This document shows positions 24,202 to 34,099 of a stretch of 64,000 nucleotides of DNA, piece by piece. The translations under genes were made by a program, and so were the position numbers. The notes below the pieces were generated by a model, which saw only the letters and a program-made list of their open reading frames with translations, had not been told where the DNA came from and ran no database searches. The stretch lies in contig NZ_VIQO01000026.1 in assembly GCF_007483665.1 (NCBI RefSeq), forward strand, positions 62,001 through 126,000. Direction: 5' to 3'. The DNA comes from Catellatospora sichuanensis (GTDB lineage: Bacteria; Actinomycetota; Actinomycetes; Mycobacteriales; Micromonosporaceae). Position 1 is the first letter of the stretch, and every line of letters begins with the position of its first letter.

Positions 24202-25059
24202 TCACCGGGCGGGGCGGCGGAAGATGTCGTTGAGTTCTTGCTGGCTGACCTGGTCGTCGGCGTACGAGAACGTGCCCTGCTCGGCGAGTTCCCGGGCGGC
24301 GCGCAGCAGCTGCCGGTAGACGCTGCGGGCGATGCTGCCGCCGACGGTGACCCGCCGCACGCCCAGCTCGCGCAGGTCGTCCAGCGACAGTGCGTTGCCG
24401 CTCAGTCCCATGACGACGTTGAGCGGGCCGTCCAGTTCCCGCACGAGCGTGCCGACGGTCGCGGCGTCGGCGGCGCCGGGCACGAACGCGCAGTCGGCCC
24501 CGGCCGCCAGGTAGGCGTTGGCCCGCCGGATGCTCTCGTCGAGGGAACCGCCGACCAGGAGCACGTCGGTACGCCCGACCAGGGTGAACGGCACGCCGCC
24601 GGCGTCGGCTGCCGTACGGGCGGCGCGGATGCGGTCGGCGGCGAGCGCGAGGTCGTACAGCGGCTCGGCCCGGTCGCCGGTGAAGTCCTCGATGTTGCCG
24701 CCGCAGGCCCCGGTCGCCAGCACGGCCGAGATCGTGGCCGCCACGTCTGCGGGCGCTTCGCCGTAGCCGTCTTCGAGGTCCGCGCTCACCGGCACGGCCA
24801 CCGCCGCGGCGATCTCGCGGACCCGGTGCAGCATCGTGTCGCGGTCGACCCGGTCGTCCGGCGACTGTTCCTCGCGGTAGTCGTGGTCCGGGTGGCCGAG
24901 GGAGAACGCGATGCCCGCGCTCGTCGTCGCGATCGCGGGGAACCCAGCGTGCGCCAGGATCCGCGCGCTGCCCGCGTCCCAGGCATTGGGCAGCAGGAAG
25001 CAGCCGGCCCGGTGCAGTTCGGCGAAGCGTTGTGCGCGCTGCCGGATCTCGCCGTTCAT
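24202..25059 (-). CDS. Isocitrate lyase/PEP mutase family protein
   Basis: A 285-residue TIM-barrel enzyme of the PEP mutase/isocitrate lyase superfamily. LLPNAWDAGSARIL is near the start, TTSAGIAFSLGHPD, then SADLEDGYGEAPADVAATI with the Mg-binding aspartates, GGNIEDF, and LVGRTDVLLVGG. Family members cleave or rearrange C-C and C-P bonds of 2-oxo- or 2-methylisocitrate-like acids. The exact substrate is unknown, and the KKCGH motif of isocitrate lyases is absent. GGAGG lies upstream of the ATG. It is divergent from a LysR gene, which probably regulates it. Confidence 0.88.
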   Translation of the reverse strand: MNGEIRQRAQRFAELHRAGCFLLPNAWDAGSARILAHAGFPAIATTSAGIAFSLGHPDHDYREEQSPDDRVDRDTMLHRVREIAAAVAVPVSADLEDGYGEAPADVAATISAVLATGACGGNIEDFTGDRAEPLYDLALAADRIRAARTAADAGGVPFTLVGRTDVLLVGGSLDESIRRANAYLAAGADCAFVPGAADAATVGTLVRELDGPLNVVMGLSGNALSLDDLRELGVRRVTVGGSIARSVYRQLLRAARELAEQGTFSYADDQVSQQELNDIFRRPAR

Positions 25060-25143
25060 GCGGGGAACCTCCTGTGGTGGGCGACCGTCGTGACCGTACA
25101 AGCCGCTGGCATAAGGCGGAACCCGTGACACGGCACTGGCCCC

Positions 25144-25158
25144 ATAAGCAAAAGCTAT
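25144..25158. promoter_or_regulatory. Candidate LysR-binding site
   Basis: ATAAGCAAAAGCTAT is an imperfect inverted repeat with the T-N11-A-like spacing used by LysR regulators. It lies in the 108-bp gap between the divergent PEP-mutase-family and LysR genes, 10 bases before the LysR start. Confidence 0.4.
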
Positions 25159-25167
25159 GTTCGGTGC

Positions 25168-26058
25168 ATGGAGAACCTTCAGCGGCTGCGGGTGCTGCGC
25201 GCAGTGGCGCGGCACGGCTCGTTCACCGCCGCCGGGGCGGCGCTGACCATGTCGCAGCCCGCCGTCTCGCAGCACATCGCGGTGCTGGAGCGCGAGCTGT
25301 GTACGCAGCTCGTCGAACGCACCACGGTCGGCGCACGCCTGACGGCGCAGGGCGAGGTCGTGCTTCGGCACGCACTGCGCATCCTGTCGTCCTGTGACGA
25401 CGCCCGGCGGGAACTCGACCAGTTGCGCGGCGGGGAACCCACGACGGTGCGGGTCGCCGCGTACCCCACCGCTTGCGGGCACCTGCTGCCGCGCGCCGCC
25501 GCGGCCTGGCGACGGCGGTATCCGGCGGTCGGCTTCACGTTCACCGAATGCGACGCCGACGAGGCGTTGGAGCTGGCCCGGCACGGCAAGGCCGACATCG
25601 CGCTCACCTACGACTACGCCGCCCACCCGATCGACCTGCGGCACCTGCGCGTCCAGCCGCTGGCCGACGACCCGCTGCTGCTCGTGCTGCCGCCGAGCCA
25701 CCCTCTCGGCGCGGAACCCGTCGTGGACGTCGCCGCGCTGGCCGAACAGGAGTGGATCAGCGGCACCGCGTTCGCCTGCGCCGAGTCGCTGCGGGCCATC
25801 TGCGGGGTCGCCGGGTTCACCCCACTGGTCGCCCTGGACTCCAGCCGCTACCCGACCACGCTCGCGATGGTCGCCGCCGGGCACGGCATCGCCCTGGTCC
25901 CGGCATCCGCGCTGAGCAACCCGCCGGCCGGTGTCGTGGTCAGGCCGCTGCGCCCGGCGCCCCCGCCGCGCCGGATCTGGGCGGTCACCCCGGCCGAGCC
26001 CGCCGCACCGACCGCACACATGCTGGACTGCCTGGTCGCGACCGCGGCCGGGGCATGA
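25168..26058 (+). CDS. LysR-family transcriptional regulator
   Basis: A 296-residue LysR protein: N-terminal winged helix-turn-helix (LRVLRAVARHGSFTAAGAAL, SQPAVSQHIAVLERELCTQL) and a periplasmic-binding-like effector domain from about residue 90 (TVRVAAYPTACGHLLPRAAA; LLLVLPPSHPLG; VAAGHGIALVPASAL). It is divergent from the PEP-mutase-family gene, the usual layout for a LysR regulator and its target. The effector is unknown. Confidence 0.92.
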   Translation: MENLQRLRVLRAVARHGSFTAAGAALTMSQPAVSQHIAVLERELCTQLVERTTVGARLTAQGEVVLRHALRILSSCDDARRELDQLRGGEPTTVRVAAYPTACGHLLPRAAAAWRRRYPAVGFTFTECDADEALELARHGKADIALTYDYAAHPIDLRHLRVQPLADDPLLLVLPPSHPLGAEPVVDVAALAEQEWISGTAFACAESLRAICGVAGFTPLVALDSSRYPTTLAMVAAGHGIALVPASALSNPPAGVVVRPLRPAPPPRRIWAVTPAEPAAPTAHMLDCLVATAAGA

Positions 26059-26093
26059 CCTGCCGACCGTCCGGGATGGATACGGAAGGAGCC

Positions 26094-26723
26094 TCAGGCC
26101 GAGGTCGTATCCCGCTGAACTCTGCTCGCATCGGCCCGATCCTCCTCGTGGAACCCCCGGAATGCCGTGGTCAGCGCGCTCGGGTCGAGGTGCAGCACCT
26201 CAAGGATAAGGCGGTGCTGCTCCTCGGCCCGCAGGCGCTCGGCGTCACCGGTCTCACCGCGCAGGACGGCGGCAAGGCGTTCCCGATCCACTGCGCCGAC
26301 TCCGAACGGTGCGAAGACCTGCGGATCCGCGCCCGACGGCCCGGTCGGGTGCGCAGCGTCCGCGGGGTACTCGACCTCGCCGATCCGGAACATGGCCCTG
26401 CCGTCGTCGTCGATGAACCAGTCGACGAGCATCGCCTCGTCGGAGACGTACCGGTGGACGGCGCGGCCGTCCTGGTAGACGGTCATGATGACCGCGTCGG
26501 AGTCGATGACCTCGTTCGTGAGCACAGGTGTGCCGAGCGCGGCGCTCAGCCGCTTCGCGGGGGCGGCCACGTCTGCGACGTCCAAGTCGCCTTCTCTCGG
26601 CAGCAGCGCCACCCGCCCGGGTCCCGCAGGCAGCAGCCACCCGTCCGTCGCGGCCATGGCGACGACCTTTTCCAACGGCGCCATCTCTCCGATCAGGAGC
26701 AGATTCTGGTAGCTGGTGCCCAC
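26094..26723 (-). CDS. Hypothetical protein
   Basis: A 209-residue soluble acidic protein not recognised by family. N-terminus VGTSYQNLLLIGEMAPLEKV; then AATDGWLLPAGPGRVALLPR; a central strand pair (DAVIMTVYQDGRAVHRYVSD, WFIDDDGRAMFRIG); and a helical C-terminus (AVLRGETGDAERLRAEEQHR). The GTG at 26723 has GGAGGT six bases upstream. It is convergent with the LysR gene. No signal peptide or membrane helix. Confidence 0.65.
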   Translation of the reverse strand: MGTSYQNLLLIGEMAPLEKVVAMAATDGWLLPAGPGRVALLPREGDLDVADVAAPAKRLSAALGTPVLTNEVIDSDAVIMTVYQDGRAVHRYVSDEAMLVDWFIDDDGRAMFRIGEVEYPADAAHPTGPSGADPQVFAPFGVGAVDRERLAAVLRGETGDAERLRAEEQHRLILEVLHLDPSALTTAFRGFHEEDRADASRVQRDTTSA

Positions 26724-26876
26724 GTCCGACCTCCGTCCGGCTGCGCCACAGGACGGTGCGAAGCGTAGTCGATCTCGACGATCCGCAGGCCACCCCGACA
26801 GGCCGGCTGACTTGCGACGCGCCTCAGCCGCCCGAAGAGAGTCGGTCCCTTCAGGCGGCTGCGCTCCCGGGGTCGG

Positions 26877-27281
26877 TCAGGCGGCGGGCTGAGGTTCGGC
26901 GTCCGCCGGATACCAGCGGAGCTCGACGGTGTTGTGGTCGGGGTCCTGAACGTACAGCGAGGTGGCGGTGCCTCGGGCGCCGAAGCGGCTGACCGGTCCT
27001 TCCAGCACGGTGAACACGCCGGAGGCGATGACGGCGTGCCAGTCGAGGGGGTCGACGACCAGGCAGATGTGATCGACGTTCGACTCGCCGCGAGGCCGCC
27101 GGACCATGTCGATGATGGTGTCGGCGGTGACCCGCACCGAGGGGAAGCCGACCCGGCCGGCGCGCCATTCGTCGACCCGGACCGGTGCGAGGCCCAGCAG
27201 CCCGCAGTAGAACTCCAGTGACCGCTCGACGTCGGTGACGTTGAGGACCAGGTGGTCGAAGGCCTTGACCCGCAGCGTCAT
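26877..27281 (-). CDS. VOC family (glyoxalase-like) protein
   Basis: A 134-residue vicinal-oxygen-chelate protein with paired beta-alpha-beta-beta-beta modules. The first is FDHLVLNVTDVERSLEFYCG, the second VDHICLVVDPLDWHAVI ending DPDHNTVELRWYP. The metal-ligand positions His (FDHLVL), His (VDHICL) and Glu (TVELRW) are present. The arrangement resembles the biphenyl-diol-dioxygenase-like or fosfomycin-resistance-like VOC groups; the substrate is unknown. The ATG overlaps the stop of the DUF1801-like gene by one base (TGATG). Confidence 0.88.
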   Translation of the reverse strand: MTLRVKAFDHLVLNVTDVERSLEFYCGLLGLAPVRVDEWRAGRVGFPSVRVTADTIIDMVRRPRGESNVDHICLVVDPLDWHAVIASGVFTVLEGPVSRFGARGTATSLYVQDPDHNTVELRWYPADAEPQPAA

Positions 27282-27640
27282 CAGTTCGCCTCCAGGGCGC
27301 GGGCCTGGCGCAGCCAGTCGGCGAACAGCGTCGCGTCGATGTCGGCGGTGGACCGCAGTTTCACCGAGGCCATCTGCCGGGCGCCCGGCTGCAGGAGGCC
27401 GGACGGGTCGGTGATCTCCTGCCCGCGCCACAGACCGAAGGTGACGTACGAGCCGTACGCCTTGAGCAGGCAGATCGGTCGGCGTCCGGGGACGTCGCCG
27501 AGGCCCCACACGGGGTGGCCGTGCCACATCGCGCTGCCGGCGTCGGGCAGCGCGGCGTCGATGACCGGCCGCGCCTGCTCGCCGATCTCCCGCAGCGCGG
27601 CGTCGAGCCCGGTCAGGTAGTCGGTGATGTTGGTCGTCAT
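27281..27640 (-). CDS. DUF1801-like (YdhG family) protein
   Basis: A 119-residue protein of the YdhG/DUF1801 type: ITDYLTGLDAALREIGEQAR, then MWHGHPVWGLGDVPGRRPIC and a strand with YVTFGLWRGQEI, ending in the KLRSTADID...WLRQA helix. The function of the family is not known. GAGGA lies upstream of the ATG at 27640; an upstream in-frame start at 27739 is GC-biased and less likely. Coupled to the VOC gene. Confidence 0.8.
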   Translation of the reverse strand: MTTNITDYLTGLDAALREIGEQARPVIDAALPDAGSAMWHGHPVWGLGDVPGRRPICLLKAYGSYVTFGLWRGQEITDPSGLLQPGARQMASVKLRSTADIDATLFADWLRQARALEAN

Positions 27641-27807
27641 GGTTGCTTCCTCGTCCGGCGGCGGTGGGGCGGGGGCGGGCCGTCTGCCGTGCTCCCCGGT
27701 CTGTCCGGTGACCCGGTGACGCCCTTTACGATTCGCCATCCGGCGGGTCCGACCAAGCCGTGATCGGGCTACGATCGTTTACTCGGATTCAACGAACCGG
27801 AGGCAGC

Positions 27808-28710
27808 ATGCTGGAGCGGCACGAACTGGAGACGTTCCTGACGCTGGTCGAGGAGCTGCATTTCGGCCGTACGGCGGAGCGTCTGCACGTGACCACCGGC
27901 CGCATCAGCCACGTGATCAAGAAACTGGAGCGGCGCGTCGGTGCACCGCTGTTCGAGCGCACCAGCCGGGTCGTGCGGCTCACGCCCATCGGCCGGCAGC
28001 TCGCCGACGACCTGGCCCCGCTGGTCGCGCAGATGGACGAGGCGCTGCGCCGGGCCGTCGACGCCGGGCGCGGTGTGGCGGGGCGGCTGCGGGTGGCGTT
28101 CCTCGGCGAGTACCTGGCGCCGGTGCTGCTCAAGGCGGTCAACCTGTTCACCGCCCGGCATCCCGAGTGCGAGGTCGACGTGCACGAGGTGCAGCTGTAC
28201 AACTCGCGGGCCAGCCTGCTGGACGGCTCGATCGACATCCTCGTCGCGGCGTACCCGTTCGACGGGATGGCGCGCGGCCCGGCGCTGATGGTGGAGCGGC
28301 GGGTGCTGGCCGTGTCGGCGGCGCATCCGCTGGCCGGGCGGGAGTCGGTGCCGCTGGAGGTGCTCGGCGACCACCCGGTGATCCAGTACCCGGCGGTGAC
28401 GTCGGCGGAGTTCAAGCGCGACCGCACACCCGAGCACACGCCGTCGGGCCGGCCGGTGCCGAAGGGACCGTCGGGCAAGACGTTCTCCGAGATGCTGTCG
28501 CTGGTCGCGCTGGGCCGCGGGGTGCTGCCGGTGGGCGAGCAGACGCGGCAGTACCACCCGCGGCCGGACATCGCCTACGTGCCGATCTCCGACGCGCCGC
28601 CGATCGAGCGCGGGCCGGTCTGGCTGGAGTCCAACACCACCGCGCGGGTACGCGAGTTCGTCCGTGCCGCGACGGACGCCAACACCCCGGTGGCGATCGC
28701 GCAGGGCTGA
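27808..28710 (+). CDS. LysR-family transcriptional regulator
   Basis: A 300-residue LysR protein with LETFLTLVEELHFGRTAERL and ISHVIKKLERRVGAPLFERT in the DNA-binding domain and an effector domain from about residue 90 (GRLRVAFLGEYLAPVLLKAV; ILVAAYPFDG; LSLVALGRGVLPV). GGAGG six bases before ATG at 27808. It is divergent from the DUF1801/VOC pair, which it may control. Confidence 0.92.
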   Translation: MLERHELETFLTLVEELHFGRTAERLHVTTGRISHVIKKLERRVGAPLFERTSRVVRLTPIGRQLADDLAPLVAQMDEALRRAVDAGRGVAGRLRVAFLGEYLAPVLLKAVNLFTARHPECEVDVHEVQLYNSRASLLDGSIDILVAAYPFDGMARGPALMVERRVLAVSAAHPLAGRESVPLEVLGDHPVIQYPAVTSAEFKRDRTPEHTPSGRPVPKGPSGKTFSEMLSLVALGRGVLPVGEQTRQYHPRPDIAYVPISDAPPIERGPVWLESNTTARVREFVRAATDANTPVAIAQG

Positions 28711-28797
28711 GCGCAGTTTCAGCGACCGGCCGCCGGGGCTCCGTCCAATCTGGCACATCGAAGGCCTTGACCTGCCCCGGCATAGACCTCCTTAATC

Positions 28798-28832
28798 TTC
28801 CCTAAGGGAAACGCTGTTCCACTAAGGGAAAC
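28798..28832. promoter_or_regulatory. Candidate operator: palindrome plus direct repeat ahead of the secreted hydrolase
   Basis: TTCCCT-A-AGGGAA (28798-28810) is a palindrome. TAAGGGAAAC occurs at 28803-28812 and again at 28823-28832, 20 bases apart or about two helical turns. The GGAGG ribosome site follows directly. This looks like a two-site operator. Confidence 0.4.
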
Positions 28833-28842
28833 CGGAGGCACC

Positions 28843-29808
28843 ATGTCGATCCGCAGAGCCGCCCTCGCCCTAGCCCTCGCCGCCACCTTGCTCGCCGCAC
28901 CGGCCCCCGCGTCCGCCGCCCCCGGCGTCGTCGAGGTCAGCAACACCGTCGACATCCGCTGCGCCTTCTACACCATGAAGGCCGACGTCGACTGGTACTT
29001 CCCGACCGGCACCCCGCGCGGCCTGGTCTACCTGCAGCACGGCTTCTCCCGCAGCAACGGCAACCTGCAGGATTTGGCCGAGCACTACGCCACCGCGGGC
29101 TTCGTGGTCTTCGCGCCCACGCTGCCCTCGGCCAACCTCTACGGCTGCACGGTCAACAACATCGGCAACAACACCGCGTTCCTCGACAACGTCGCCGACC
29201 TGCTCGGCAAGGCCACCGACAGCAGCGACAAGCTGGGCCGCAGCTTCGCCGACGCCCGCACCAGGGCCGGCCGCGCCGGGCTGGCGCTGCCGACCGGCTA
29301 CGTGCTGTCCGGCCACTCCGCGGGCGCCGAGGTCGCCTCCTACGTCGCCAACAAGCTGCGCACCTCGTACGCCGCCCAGTTCGCCAAGGTGAAGGCGCTG
29401 GTGCTGCTCGACCCGGTGAAGTCACCGGTCGGGCAGAGCATGGCCAACGCGTTCCACGGGCTGAAGACCACCAGCCTGCCGATGTACGCCGTCTCGTCGC
29501 CGCCGTACCTGGCCAACAGCAACGCCAGCGGCACCGTCGAACTGACCAACGACGTACCGCGGCCGTTCCTGGGCGTGCGGCTGACCACCGGCTGCCACTG
29601 CGACGCCGAGGGCGCCAGCACCGACGGCCTGTGCACACTGACCTCCGGCACACCGCAGGCGCAGAACGTCGCCGCGCTGCAGACCCTGGCCGTCGCCTGG
29701 GCCGTCGACGGCGTCGCAGGCACCACGACCGCCACCCACCACCCCGGCGGCGCCTACTACGACGGTCTGCTCGCCGGGGGCGTCGTCCAGACCCTCAGCG
29801 GCGTCTGA
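28843..29808 (+). CDS. Secreted alpha/beta hydrolase
   Basis: A 321-residue exported hydrolase. The signal peptide is MSIRRAALALALAATLLAAP, with APASA before the mature part. YLQHGFSRSNGN forms the oxyanion region, VLSGHSAGAEVAS carries the GxSxG nucleophile, LVLLDPVKSP a likely catalytic Asp, and THHPGG a likely His. The paired Cys in CHCDAEGAS...CTL may form a disulfide. The fold suggests an esterase or lipase-like enzyme; the substrate is unknown. GGAGG lies upstream of the ATG. A terminator at 29829 follows. Confidence 0.85.
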   Translation: MSIRRAALALALAATLLAAPAPASAAPGVVEVSNTVDIRCAFYTMKADVDWYFPTGTPRGLVYLQHGFSRSNGNLQDLAEHYATAGFVVFAPTLPSANLYGCTVNNIGNNTAFLDNVADLLGKATDSSDKLGRSFADARTRAGRAGLALPTGYVLSGHSAGAEVASYVANKLRTSYAAQFAKVKALVLLDPVKSPVGQSMANAFHGLKTTSLPMYAVSSPPYLANSNASGTVELTNDVPRPFLGVRLTTGCHCDAEGASTDGLCTLTSGTPQAQNVAALQTLAVAWAVDGVAGTTTATHHPGGAYYDGLLAGGVVQTLSGV

Positions 29809-29828
29809 CCCACCCTGCACACGAGACG

Positions 29829-29855
29829 CCCGTGCCGGGTCCCGCCCGGCACGGG
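29829..29855. terminator. Bidirectional hairpin terminator
   Basis: CCCGTGCCGGG (29829-29839), loop TCCCG, CCCGGCACGGG (29845-29855), an 11-bp perfect stem between the convergent hydrolase and GntR genes. Confidence 0.75.
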
Positions 29856-29865
29856 ACGTTCGCGG

Positions 29866-30603
29866 TCAGCCGCCGGACGGCTCCCAGCCGTCCTTCATCT
29901 CGTCGTGGATCTGCTGCGTGAGCGCGGTCATCGCGGTCCTGGCGCGCTCGCCGTCGCGGCGCTGGATCGCCTGCGCGACGTCGGCATGCAGCGTGAGCGC
30001 CCGTTGGTCGGGGTGATGCGGCATGAGGTGGTAGTGGTGGCGGCCGGTCAACGACTCGGCCACCAGCTCGCGCAGCCCGGCGAACATCTCGTTGCCGGAG
30101 TGCAGCAGCACCCGCCGGTGGAACTCGATGTCGGCGCTCAGGAAGCCGGGCTCGTCACCGGACTCGGCCGCCGCCCACAGCTTCGCGGCGAGCGCGACCA
30201 GCTCGGCCGCGTCGGCCGCGGACGCCCGCCGGGCCGCGAGCAGGGCCGCCTGCGGCTCCACCGCGGCCCGCAGCTCGGTCAGCGAGCGCAGCTGGACCAG
30301 CCGCTCGTCCGACGCCAACCGCCACCGGATCACCTGCGGGTCGAAGACGTTCCAGTCGGCGGGCGGCCGGATCCGGGTGCCGACCCGGCGGCGCGCCTCG
30401 ACCAGGCCCATCGAGGCCAGCACCCGCAGCACCTCACGGACCACCGAACGCGACACGGCACACCGTTCGACCAGCTCGTCGACGTAGAGCACGGTGCCGG
30501 GCGCGAACCCGCCGCCGCAGATCGCGACGCCGAGCTCGTCGAGGACACGGGCATGCAGCCGGGAGGCGGCACCGGTCGGCGGGGCGGGCGGGTGCGTGTC
30601 CAT
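29866..30603 (-). CDS. GntR/FadR-family regulator
   Basis: A 245-residue regulator with an N-terminal winged helix (DELGVAICGGGFAPGTVLYV, AVSRSVVREVLRVLASMGLV) and a C-terminal FCD helical domain (RSLTELRAAVEPQAALLAAR; DIEFHRRVLLHSGNEMF; DVAQAIQRRDGERARTAM) with the Asp/His metal positions of FCD proteins. It is divergent from the ManD-like dehydratase and GH67 genes and probably represses them, with a sugar acid as effector. Start ATG 30603 chosen; ATG 30615 is also in frame. Confidence 0.9.
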   Translation of the reverse strand: MDTHPPAPPTGAASRLHARVLDELGVAICGGGFAPGTVLYVDELVERCAVSRSVVREVLRVLASMGLVEARRRVGTRIRPPADWNVFDPQVIRWRLASDERLVQLRSLTELRAAVEPQAALLAARRASAADAAELVALAAKLWAAAESGDEPGFLSADIEFHRRVLLHSGNEMFAGLRELVAESLTGRHHYHLMPHHPDQRALTLHADVAQAIQRRDGERARTAMTALTQQIHDEMKDGWEPSGG

Positions 30604-30706
30604 CCCATACAACATATCAGTTTCCGGGTTGGCCTTGATTACGTCTGATTTATGGGCCTAGCATTTCGGGCGAACCCTCCGGTGCACCGTCCAGAAAGGG
30701 CACCTT

Positions 30707-31930
30707 GTGAAAATCGTCGCCGCGGAAGTCATCGTCACCAGCCCCAACCGCAACTTCGTCACGCTGAAGATCACGACGGAGGACGGCATCACCGGCCTGG
30801 GCGACGGCACGCTCAACGGCCGCGAGCTGTCCGTCGCCTCCTACCTGCAGGACCATGTCGTGCCGCTGCTCCTCGGCCGCGACGCACACCGCATCGAGGA
30901 CACCTGGCAGTACCTGTACCGGTCGGCGTACTGGCGGCGCGGGCCGGTCACCATGGCGGCCATCGCCGCCGTCGACGTGGCCCTGTGGGACATCAAGGCC
31001 AAGGCCGCCGGTATGCCGCTCTACCAGCTGCTCGGCGGCGCCTCCCGCAACGGGATCATGGCGTACGGGCACGCCTCCGGCCGGGACCTGCCCGAACTGT
31101 TCGACTCCGTACGCAAGCACCTCGCCCTGGGCTTCCGGTCCATCCGCATCCAGACCTCCGTACCCGGCATCGACGCGGTCTACGGCGTCGCCGCCCAGAC
31201 CGAGGGCGAGCGCTACGACTACGAACCCGCACAGCGCACCCCGCTGCCGGTCGAGGAGGACTGGGACACCCGCGCCTACCTGCGCCACCTGCCCGGCGTC
31301 TTCGAGGCCGTACGCAACGAGTTCGGGCCCGAGCTGCCGCTGCTGCACGACGGCCACCACCGGATGACCCCGATCCAGGCCGCCCGGCTCGGCAAGGACC
31401 TGGAGCCCTACGACCTGTTCTGGCTGGAGGACTGCACCCCGGCCGAGAACCAGGAGGCGCTGCGGCTGGTGCGGCAGCACACCACCACGCCGCTGGCCAT
31501 CGGCGAGGTCTTCAACACCGTCTGGGACTACCAGACCCTCATCCGCGAGCAGCTCATCGACTACGTGCGCAGCGCCGTCACGCACACCGGCGGCATCACC
31601 GCCATGCGCAAGCTGCTCGACTTCGCCGCGCAGTACCAGATCAAGTCCGGCATCCACGGGCCGACCGACATCTCCCCCGTCGGCATGGCCGCCGCGCTGC
31701 ACCTGGACCTGGCCATCCACAACTTCGGCATCCAGGAGTACATGCAGCACGGCCCGCTGACCGACGAGGTGTTCCGGCAGTCGTTCACCTTCACCGACGG
31801 CTACCTGCACCCCGGCGAACAGCCCGGACTCGGTGTCGAACTCGACGAGCAGGCTGCCGCGCGATTCCCGTACGTGGCCGCGTACCTGCCCGTGAACCGG
31901 CTGAAGGACGGCACCGTCCATGACTGGTGA
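30707..31930 (+). CDS. manD: Mannonate dehydratase-like enolase-superfamily enzyme (ManD/RspA type)
   Basis: A 407-residue enolase-superfamily acid-sugar dehydratase. The N-terminal capping domain has [16 protein letters not shown]. The barrel has [20 protein letters not shown] and AIGEVFN, giving the Asp, Glu and Glu metal ligands of ManD enzymes, with [10 protein letters not shown] and HNFGIQEYM near the end. Family members dehydrate D-mannonate or D-gluconate to 2-keto-3-deoxygluconate; some act on neither well. AAAGG precedes the GTG at 30707. The end overlaps the GH67 gene by 11 bases, so it probably handles hexuronic acid freed from xylan. Confidence 0.9.
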   Translation: MKIVAAEVIVTSPNRNFVTLKITTEDGITGLGDGTLNGRELSVASYLQDHVVPLLLGRDAHRIEDTWQYLYRSAYWRRGPVTMAAIAAVDVALWDIKAKAAGMPLYQLLGGASRNGIMAYGHASGRDLPELFDSVRKHLALGFRSIRIQTSVPGIDAVYGVAAQTEGERYDYEPAQRTPLPVEEDWDTRAYLRHLPGVFEAVRNEFGPELPLLHDGHHRMTPIQAARLGKDLEPYDLFWLEDCTPAENQEALRLVRQHTTTPLAIGEVFNTVWDYQTLIREQLIDYVRSAVTHTGGITAMRKLLDFAAQYQIKSGIHGPTDISPVGMAAALHLDLAIHNFGIQEYMQHGPLTDEVFRQSFTFTDGYLHPGEQPGLGVELDEQAAARFPYVAAYLPVNRLKDGTVHDW

Positions 31931-34001
31931 CCTGCCCGCGCCGCACGCGGCCTGGCTGCCGCCGGAGGCGTTCCGGGCCGTCGGCTCCCGCCGGGTGCTG
32001 GTCATGAGCGACGGAGTGCTCGCCGAGACCGCCGCCCAGGAGATCGCGCAGGCCGTCGCCCACCACGGCGGCAGTCTGCACCGTGCGGCCGACGGCGTGC
32101 CGTTCGACCTGGTGTTGGCGCTGACGGGCACGGACGGCCTGCCGGATCCGGCGGCGATGGTGCTGGCCGAACTGGACCGGCGGGCCGGGCAGGGCACGCT
32201 CGGCGCGGAGGGCTTCGCGCTGGGGCGGCGCGACGGCGTCACCGTGGTCCTGGCGGACGCGCCCGCGGGGCTGCTCCACGGGCTGTTCCACGTGGTCCGG
32301 CTCGGCGAGGCGGCGTTCGGTGCGACGCTGCCGATCGAGGTCCAGCACCCGGTGACGGCGCGCCGGATGCTGAACCACTGGGACAACATCGACACCCATC
32401 CGGTGATGGGGCAGGTCGAACGCGGCTACGCCGGCGGTTCGATCTTCTGGCGGGACGGCGGGCTCACCCGCGACCTGGACCGGGTCCGCGCCTACGCCCG
32501 GCTGCTGGCCTCGATCGGCGTCAACGCGGTCACCGTCAACAACGTCAACGTGCACGCCACCGAGGCGCACCTGCTCACCGACCGGCTCGGCGACGTCGCG
32601 GCGCTCGCCGACGTGCTGCGCCCGTACGGCGTCCGAACCCACCTGTCGGTGAACTTCAACTCCCCCGCCGCGCTCGGCGGCCTGCCCACCGCGGATCCGC
32701 TGGACTCCGGCGTGCGGGCCTGGTGGGCGGAGACGACCCGGCAGGTGTACGCGGCGATCCCCGACTTCGGCGGATACGTGGTGAAGGCCGACTCGGAGGG
32801 CCAGCCCGGCCCGTTCGGCTACGGGCGCACCCACGCCGACGGCGCGAACACCCTCGCCGCCGCGCTGGAGCCGTTCGGCGGCGTCGTCCACTGGCGCGCG
32901 TTCGTGTACGACCACCGGCAGGACTGGCGCGACCGCGCCACCGACCGGGCCCGCGCGGCGTACGACCACTTCGCCCCGCTCGACGGGCAGTTCGCCGACA
33001 ACGTGATCCTGCAGGTCAAGTACGGCCCGATCGACTTCCAGACCCGCGAGCCGGTGTCGCCGGTGATCGCCGCGATGCCCGGCACCCGGCTCGCGGTGGA
33101 GTTGCAGGTGACCCAGGAGTACACCGGCCAGCAGCGGCACGTGTGCTACCTCGGCCCGCTGTGGCGCGAGGTGCTGGCGTTCGAGCCTTGGGGCGGCGGG
33201 CGGACCGTGGCGGCGGTGGCCGCCGGGCGGCACGCCGACAACAGCGTGACCGGGTTCGAGGGCGGGCTGGTCGCCGTGTCCAACGTGGGCGACGACCCGT
33301 TCTGGACCGGGCATCCCCTCGCCCAGGCCAACCTGTACGCGTTCGGCCGGCTCGCCTGGAACCCCCACCTGGACCCGGCCGCGGTCCTCGACGAGTGGAT
33401 CGACCTCACCTTCACCCCGGCGGCGACCGCCGACCCCGAGCTGCTGCGGCAGACCCTGCACGAGGTCATGGACGACTCGTGGCAGACCTACGAGTCCTAC
33501 ACCGCGCCGCTGGGCGTCGGGTTCATGGTCCGGCCCGGCAGCCACTACGGCCCCGACGTCGACGGCTACGAGTACACGCCGTGGGGCACGTACCACTTCG
33601 CCGACCGCGACGGCATCGGCGTCGACCGCACCCGCGCCACCGGCACCGGCTTCACCGGCCAGTACCCGAAGCCGTGGTCGCAGGTGTACGAGTCGGCCGT
33701 CTCATGCCCCGACGAGCTGCTGCTGTTCTTCCATCACGTCCCCTACACGCACGTGCTGCACAGCGGCACGACGGTGATCCAGCACATCTACGACACCCAC
33801 TTCGCGGGCGCGGAACGGGTCGTCGCGATGCGCTCGCAGTGGGCGCGGCTCGGCGGCCTGGTCGCCCCGGACGTGGACGCCCGGGTGCGCGAACGCCTCG
33901 ACGAGCAGGTCCGCTGCGCGCAGGAGTGGCGCGACCAGGTCAACACGTACTTCTTGCGCAAGTCCGGGATCCCGGACGCGGCGGGCCGGCGGATCCACTG
34001 A
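31920..34001 (+). CDS. aguA: GH67 alpha-glucuronidase
   Basis: A 693-residue protein matching GH67 across its length: N-terminal domain (about 1-130), then a barrel with [50 protein letters not shown] (likely acid Glu near residue 293), [13 protein letters not shown] (Asp near 370) and [14 protein letters not shown] (Glu near 400). These three carboxylates are the GH67 catalytic set. There is no signal peptide, so it acts inside the cell on imported aldouronic acids, releasing 4-O-methyl-D-glucuronic acid from xylo-oligosaccharides. The ATG overlaps the ManD gene. Confidence 0.95.
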   Translation: MTGDLPAPHAAWLPPEAFRAVGSRRVLVMSDGVLAETAAQEIAQAVAHHGGSLHRAADGVPFDLVLALTGTDGLPDPAAMVLAELDRRAGQGTLGAEGFALGRRDGVTVVLADAPAGLLHGLFHVVRLGEAAFGATLPIEVQHPVTARRMLNHWDNIDTHPVMGQVERGYAGGSIFWRDGGLTRDLDRVRAYARLLASIGVNAVTVNNVNVHATEAHLLTDRLGDVAALADVLRPYGVRTHLSVNFNSPAALGGLPTADPLDSGVRAWWAETTRQVYAAIPDFGGYVVKADSEGQPGPFGYGRTHADGANTLAAALEPFGGVVHWRAFVYDHRQDWRDRATDRARAAYDHFAPLDGQFADNVILQVKYGPIDFQTREPVSPVIAAMPGTRLAVELQVTQEYTGQQRHVCYLGPLWREVLAFEPWGGGRTVAAVAAGRHADNSVTGFEGGLVAVSNVGDDPFWTGHPLAQANLYAFGRLAWNPHLDPAAVLDEWIDLTFTPAATADPELLRQTLHEVMDDSWQTYESYTAPLGVGFMVRPGSHYGPDVDGYEYTPWGTYHFADRDGIGVDRTRATGTGFTGQYPKPWSQVYESAVSCPDELLLFFHHVPYTHVLHSGTTVIQHIYDTHFAGAERVVAMRSQWARLGGLVAPDVDARVRERLDEQVRCAQEWRDQVNTYFLRKSGIPDAAGRRIH

Positions 34002-34002
34002 C

Positions 34003-34051
34003 GCGGCGTCACACGGATGCGGAGTCCCACACCGCACCCGCGTGACACCGC
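34003..34051. terminator. Bidirectional terminator between GH67 and GH42 genes
   Basis: GCGGCGTCACACGGATGCGG (34003-34022) pairs imperfectly with CCGCACCCGCGTGACACCGC (34032-34051), directly after the GH67 stop and before the 3' end of the convergent GH42 gene. Confidence 0.6.
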
Positions 34052-34099
34052 GAGAGCGGCGACCCGCGCCCACGGGCCGCCTTTTCGGCCGGACCGTCG

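Noticed and set aside
30650-32395. 581-residue minus-strand frame
   Set aside because: It is antisense to the ManD-like and GH67 genes, which have full catalytic sets.
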